Assembly: GCA_021821185.1 (NCBI GenBank)
Contig: JAKACU010000039.1
Coordinates: 1 to 17,845, forward strand
Length of the DNA stretch: 17,845 nucleotides
Reading direction: 5' to 3'
Source of the DNA: Bacillota bacterium
GTDB taxonomy: Bacteria > Bacillota > Bacilli > Alicyclobacillales > SLC66
Shown here: positions 15,307 through 17,845 of the stretch, piece after piece
Layout of the letters: each line of letters opens with the position of its first letter
Position numbering within the stretch: position 1 is the first letter of the stretch
Position numbers and translations under genes: made by a program
Notes under the pieces: generated by a model
Told to the model about the DNA's origin: nothing
Seen by the model: only the letters and a program-made list of their open reading frames with translations
Databases searched by the model: none

Positions 15307-15335
15307 TTTACAGTACCGATGTCGAATGACATAGT
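15307..15335 (+). promoter_or_regulatory. Possible promoter of the FapA-family gene, with a palindrome at its 3' part
   Basis: TTTACA (15307-15312) and CATAGT (15330-15335) are spaced by 17 bases on the plus strand (5 and 4 of 6 matches). The palindrome ATGTC-GAAT-GACAT (15319-15332) overlaps the spacer and -10 and could be an operator. The -35 is only 16 bases from the -35 of the divergent riboswitch promoter, so one regulator could affect both. Confidence 0.35.
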
Positions 15336-15343
15336 AAGGGGAA

Positions 15344-16999
15344 TTGGGTTTTTGGGGGGCACTTGACACGATTCATGTTACAAATAATAAAATTTTTGTC
15401 GATTCGACGTGCGGCGGTGTACTTCACATCCCTTTTTGTACGCATTTGTCAGTTCACGTCGATGGTATACGGGTAGTCGGGAGAACAACGCTGACAGGGG
15501 ACGAGAATATTGAACTCTGGCGCGCAAAGCAGGAACCTCGCTGTGAGATTTATACCACTGCATCCGATGATGAGATGCGAGTTGCCATGAAGATTGTCGC
15601 CGAGTCCGGTTTCGAGTGCCAATTGATCGATAGTCCTCCCAAAGAAGAGATGCATCTAGCGTATGTTTGCAAGGTTATTGAACCGCCCACTTATACTGTT
15701 GAACAACTACGCTCTGTCCTCTTACAGAGAGGATTTCATGGACAAGTCGATGAGCAAGCTTTACAAGCGTTGTGTGAACCACCATCGCAAGCGCAAGAAC
15801 GCACAGTTTTATGGGCAGCATCTGCAAAAGGTATCTTTGCTAATGATTTTGAACACAACATCTGGATTGAACATGGTCATCGTGCCCTGTACATGCCTGA
15901 TCAATGGCTTGATACAGGTGCTGTGATCATCGACGATGTCGATGAATCACAACAAAATGCAGGACGACAGATTTCCATCGGCGGTGGTGTGCAAGTTCAA
16001 AACGGTAGATTGATGGCCATTCGCAAAGGACGCCTTGTGATGACTGATCATTTTATCGATGTGGTCAGCCAACTCGTGTTTTCATCTAATCTAGCGCCTC
16101 CTGAGGGAGACTTGACGTTCCCTGGCGATGTGGTGATTAAAGGATCGGTGTTATCAGGATGTCATATGGAAGTAGCGGGAAAAATTATTGTACACGGCGG
16201 TGTAACCGATGCAGTCCTAAAAGCAGATCATGGGATATTTGTTGAAGGTGACGTGGTCGGCTCGTCACTTAGCGCGGGGTCTCTTTATGCGCTTTATCAT
16301 GATGTCGAATCTGTCATGAAGGATGTTATCTTAGGTATTCGACAATTACAAGATAACTACGAGCACATTTTTGCTTCAGACGATGAGTCAGCAAATCCCT
16401 GGCTACAAAAAATTCTTTTACAGGCGTGTCATGCGACATTCATAACTGACCTTAATCGCTTTGCCGAATTTCGGGCTACCGATCTCTTCTCCAAAAAGGC
16501 GATTGCTGATTTGATTGTATTTGTACAGGACGCTTGGTTAGTGGCTTCAGTGAATCTCGATCGCGTTTTAATCAAACAAACGATAGAACGCTTTTATGGT
16601 CTCCATGCTAGATTGCAACTCTGGATGGAGACAGAGCAAGCGAATGTACGTGTGGGAAGTTGCATGGCCTCTGTCATTCGAGCAAGTGGATCTGTACAAG
16701 TTACCGGGGTTGGTGTTACCTCAAGCTCACTAGAAAGTGGCGATCACATAAGGATAAAAGGTTATGTGCGCGGTGGCTTCGTGATTGCCAAACAGAGTCT
16801 ACATATAGCGGAGACCGGGTGTGTAACAGGCACTGAAACCAGTATCAAGGTGTCTAATTCAAGTGGATGGGCTAGCATTGGTCTACGCCACCCTCACACC
16901 TTACTTGAAGTAGGGGGACATCGCACGTACAATGATCAACCAGAAAGAAACGTCAACATTCGAGGCGATGACAAAAGTGCGAGTTTTGCTCGTCGATGA
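15344..16999 (+). CDS. FapA-family (DUF342) protein
   Basis: A 551-residue soluble protein. The N-terminal third is mixed alpha/beta. From about 200 a run of short beta repeats rich in Gly, Val and Ile (DVVIKGSVLSGCHMEVAGK, IIVHGGVTDAVLKADHGIFV, EGDVVGSSLSAGSLYAL) matches the FapA/polymer-forming right-handed beta-helix. A helical insertion (about 320-440) separates it from further repeats (ASVIRASGSVQVTGVGV, LESGDHIRIKGYVRGGFVIA). FapA proteins are widespread and poorly understood; some affect flagellar assembly or surface organisation. The start is uncertain. TTG at 15344 is the only usual start codon after the upstream in-frame stop at 15335, but AAGGGG lies just 2 bases before it. A GGGGGG run at 15355-15360 could serve a later start such as ATT 15371. 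The end overlaps the receiver-domain gene. Confidence 0.85.
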   Translation: MGFWGALDTIHVTNNKIFVDSTCGGVLHIPFCTHLSVHVDGIRVVGRTTLTGDENIELWRAKQEPRCEIYTTASDDEMRVAMKIVAESGFECQLIDSPPKEEMHLAYVCKVIEPPTYTVEQLRSVLLQRGFHGQVDEQALQALCEPPSQAQERTVLWAASAKGIFANDFEHNIWIEHGHRALYMPDQWLDTGAVIIDDVDESQQNAGRQISIGGGVQVQNGRLMAIRKGRLVMTDHFIDVVSQLVFSSNLAPPEGDLTFPGDVVIKGSVLSGCHMEVAGKIIVHGGVTDAVLKADHGIFVEGDVVGSSLSAGSLYALYHDVESVMKDVILGIRQLQDNYEHIFASDDESANPWLQKILLQACHATFITDLNRFAEFRATDLFSKKAIADLIVFVQDAWLVASVNLDRVLIKQTIERFYGLHARLQLWMETEQANVRVGSCMASVIRASGSVQVTGVGVTSSSLESGDHIRIKGYVRGGFVIAKQSLHIAETGCVTGTETSIKVSNSSGWASIGLRHPHTLLEVGGHRTYNDQPERNVNIRGDDKSASFARR

Positions 17000-17354
17000 T
17001 TCCATGGAAACATTGGATGTTTTAAAGGCACAATTGAAATTCATTCCAGTCGTCGATGCCGTTTTTCAAGCGAGGACTATCACGGATGCATGGACCTGCC
17101 TGCTGCGTCATCATAGCGACGTCAATATCGTGTTCATCGATATCCATCTCAGGCAAGGAAATGGACTTGAACTATGTGCAGCTCTTGCGACGGCTTTGCC
17201 TGACCTATATCGAGTGATGTGTTCTATTGATGCAGATCCAATCACAAAAAACGATGCGTACCAAGTGGGGGCAAATGATTTTATTGAAAAACCTGTTGCC
17301 ATGTATGAACTGCGTCGAATACTTGAAAACTATCAACAAGTACGATTCTATTAG
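16932..17354 (+). CDS. Stand-alone response-regulator receiver domain protein (CheY-like)
   Basis: A 140-residue single REC domain without an output domain. Key residues are present: D22-D23 (VLLVDDS), phospho-acceptor D70 (VFIDIHL), S98 (MCSID) in the switch position, and K120 (FIEKPV). It should therefore be phosphorylatable, unlike the nearby pseudokinase. The start is unclear: ATG 16932 overlaps the FapA-family gene by 68 bases, with AGGGGG 14 bases upstream; ATG 16968 (MTKVRVLLVDDS) fits the domain edge better, but GAGG is only 2 bases upstream. In either case it is probably translationally coupled to the upstream gene, which suggests a joint function. Its kinase is not in the window. 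An extended -10 promoter for the next gene follows the stop at once. Confidence 0.9.
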   Translation: MINQKETSTFEAMTKVRVLLVDDSMETLDVLKAQLKFIPVVDAVFQARTITDAWTCLLRHHSDVNIVFIDIHLRQGNGLELCAALATALPDLYRVMCSIDADPITKNDAYQVGANDFIEKPVAMYELRRILENYQQVRFY

Positions 17355-17357
17355 ATA

Positions 17358-17366
17358 TGTTATAAT
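17358..17366 (+). promoter_or_regulatory. Extended -10 promoter (TGTTATAAT) for the Gfo/Idh gene
   Basis: TG-T-TATAAT is a perfect extended -10 element 4 bases after the receiver gene stop. No good -35 is visible at 16-18 bases, as expected for extended -10 promoters. The predicted transcript start near 17373 gives a leader of about 33 bases. Confidence 0.65.
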
Positions 17367-17405
17367 CGATGAGAGCGCTAACAGACTTGAAGGGAGAAAT
17401 GATTT

Positions 17406-17845
17406 TTGGCTCAAGAAAAAGTGCGTGTAGGCATTATTGGATGCGGCGGTATTGCCAATGGCAAACACCTGCCAGCTCTTTTTAAGCAAGATATCGTAGA
17501 GATTGTAGGCTTTTGCGATTTGATTGAAGACCGTTCTCAAGAAGCAGCGAAAAAATACGGATCAGCAGACGCCAAAGTGTATACGAATTATCATGATCTT
17601 TTGGAAGATTCATCGATTCGTGTCGTGCACGTCTGCACACCGAATTCAAGTCATGCAGAACTTACGATTGCAGCACTAGAAGCAGGCAAAGATGTGATGT
17701 GTGAAAAACCGATGGCAAAAACGTCGGCAGAAGCCAAGCTGATGGTAGAAGCGGCGAAACGAACTGGCCGCAAGTTAACGATTGGTTATCAGAATCGCTT
17801 CCGTCCCGATTCGCAGTTTCTTAACCTTGCTTGTCAGGATGGTCA
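17406..17845 (+). CDS. Gfo/Idh/MocA-family NAD(P)-dependent oxidoreductase (3' end outside the window)
   Basis: The visible 146 residues are the N-terminal Rossmann domain: VRVGIIGCGGIANGKHLPAL with the dinucleotide-binding glycines at 9-15, CTPNSSHAELTIAALEAGK, and CEKPMAKT, in which K101 of the EKP motif is the catalytic lysine of the family. GYQNRFRPDSQF follows as expected before the C-terminal beta-sheet domain. Family members oxidise or reduce sugars, inositols and related polyols; the substrate cannot be told from this part. It starts with TTG at 17406, with GAAGGGAG ending 9 bases upstream. An ATG at 17399 is in another frame and would not give this protein. The gene has its own promoter and runs off the window end. 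Confidence 0.92.
   Translation, partial: MAQEKVRVGIIGCGGIANGKHLPALFKQDIVEIVGFCDLIEDRSQEAAKKYGSADAKVYTNYHDLLEDSSIRVVHVCTPNSSHAELTIAALEAGKDVMCEKPMAKTSAEAKLMVEAAKRTGRKLTIGYQNRFRPDSQFLNLACQDG

Noticed and set aside
17399..17430. ATG at 17399 as start of the last gene
   Set aside because: It is out of frame with the Rossmann-fold protein. TTG 17406 gives the correct family sequence and has GAAGGGAG at 9 bases.
1..17845. Mobile elements, CRISPR arrays, tRNA or rRNA genes
   Set aside because: I found no transposase or integrase, no regularly spaced repeats and no tRNA-like or rRNA-like segments on reading both strands; low-level remnants could still be missed by eye.

Overview
The window looks like chromosomal DNA from a Gram-positive Bacillota (Bacilli) species of moderate GC content. 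The support is a NiaR-type repressor, a single-chain pyruvate carboxylase, the coproheme decarboxylase HemQ of the Gram-positive haem pathway, an aspartate permease close to Bacillus YveA, AGGAG-type ribosome binding sites and several TTG/GTG starts. An acidophilic Alicyclobacillaceae-like host is a guess only. I saw no tRNA, rRNA, insertion sequence, phage gene or CRISPR array.

Layout. 1-499: 3' part of niaR (+). 593-4024: pyruvate carboxylase (+). 4246-5847: YveA-like amino acid permease (-) with its own terminator and promoter. 6045-8747: four closely packed minus-strand genes (small membrane protein, C39-like peptidase, short-chain dehydrogenase, family 2 glycosyltransferase). 8832-10277: CPA2 cation/proton antiporter with an RCK_C tail (-), divergent from a secreted coiled-coil lytic transglycosylase (10354-11469, +). 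11509-12255: hemQ (-), divergent from a small membrane-anchored protein (12319-12762, +) whose 3' end overlaps the next minus-strand gene. 12741-14836: two overlapping minus-strand genes, a TPR protein with a degenerate HD-GYP domain and a DegS-like protein lacking the usual kinase residues. 14914-15290: a promoter, a GEMM (cyclic di-GMP-I type) riboswitch, a 72-residue secreted peptide and a terminator, all minus strand. 15344-17354: a FapA-family (DUF342) protein overlapped by a stand-alone receiver domain (+). 17406 to the end: start of a Gfo/Idh/MocA oxidoreductase (+) behind an extended -10 promoter.

The most interesting part is 12.7-17.4 kb. A cyclic di-GMP riboswitch drives a tiny secreted protein of unknown function. 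Just downstream on the same strand lie a pseudokinase and a degenerate HD-GYP protein, both of which look catalytically inactive. Divergent from them are a FapA-family protein and a single receiver domain. This may be a surface or envelope output module that reads cyclic di-GMP, with dead-enzyme proteins acting as adaptors. The riboswitch and the loss of catalytic residues can be read in the sequence; the functional link between the genes is inference.
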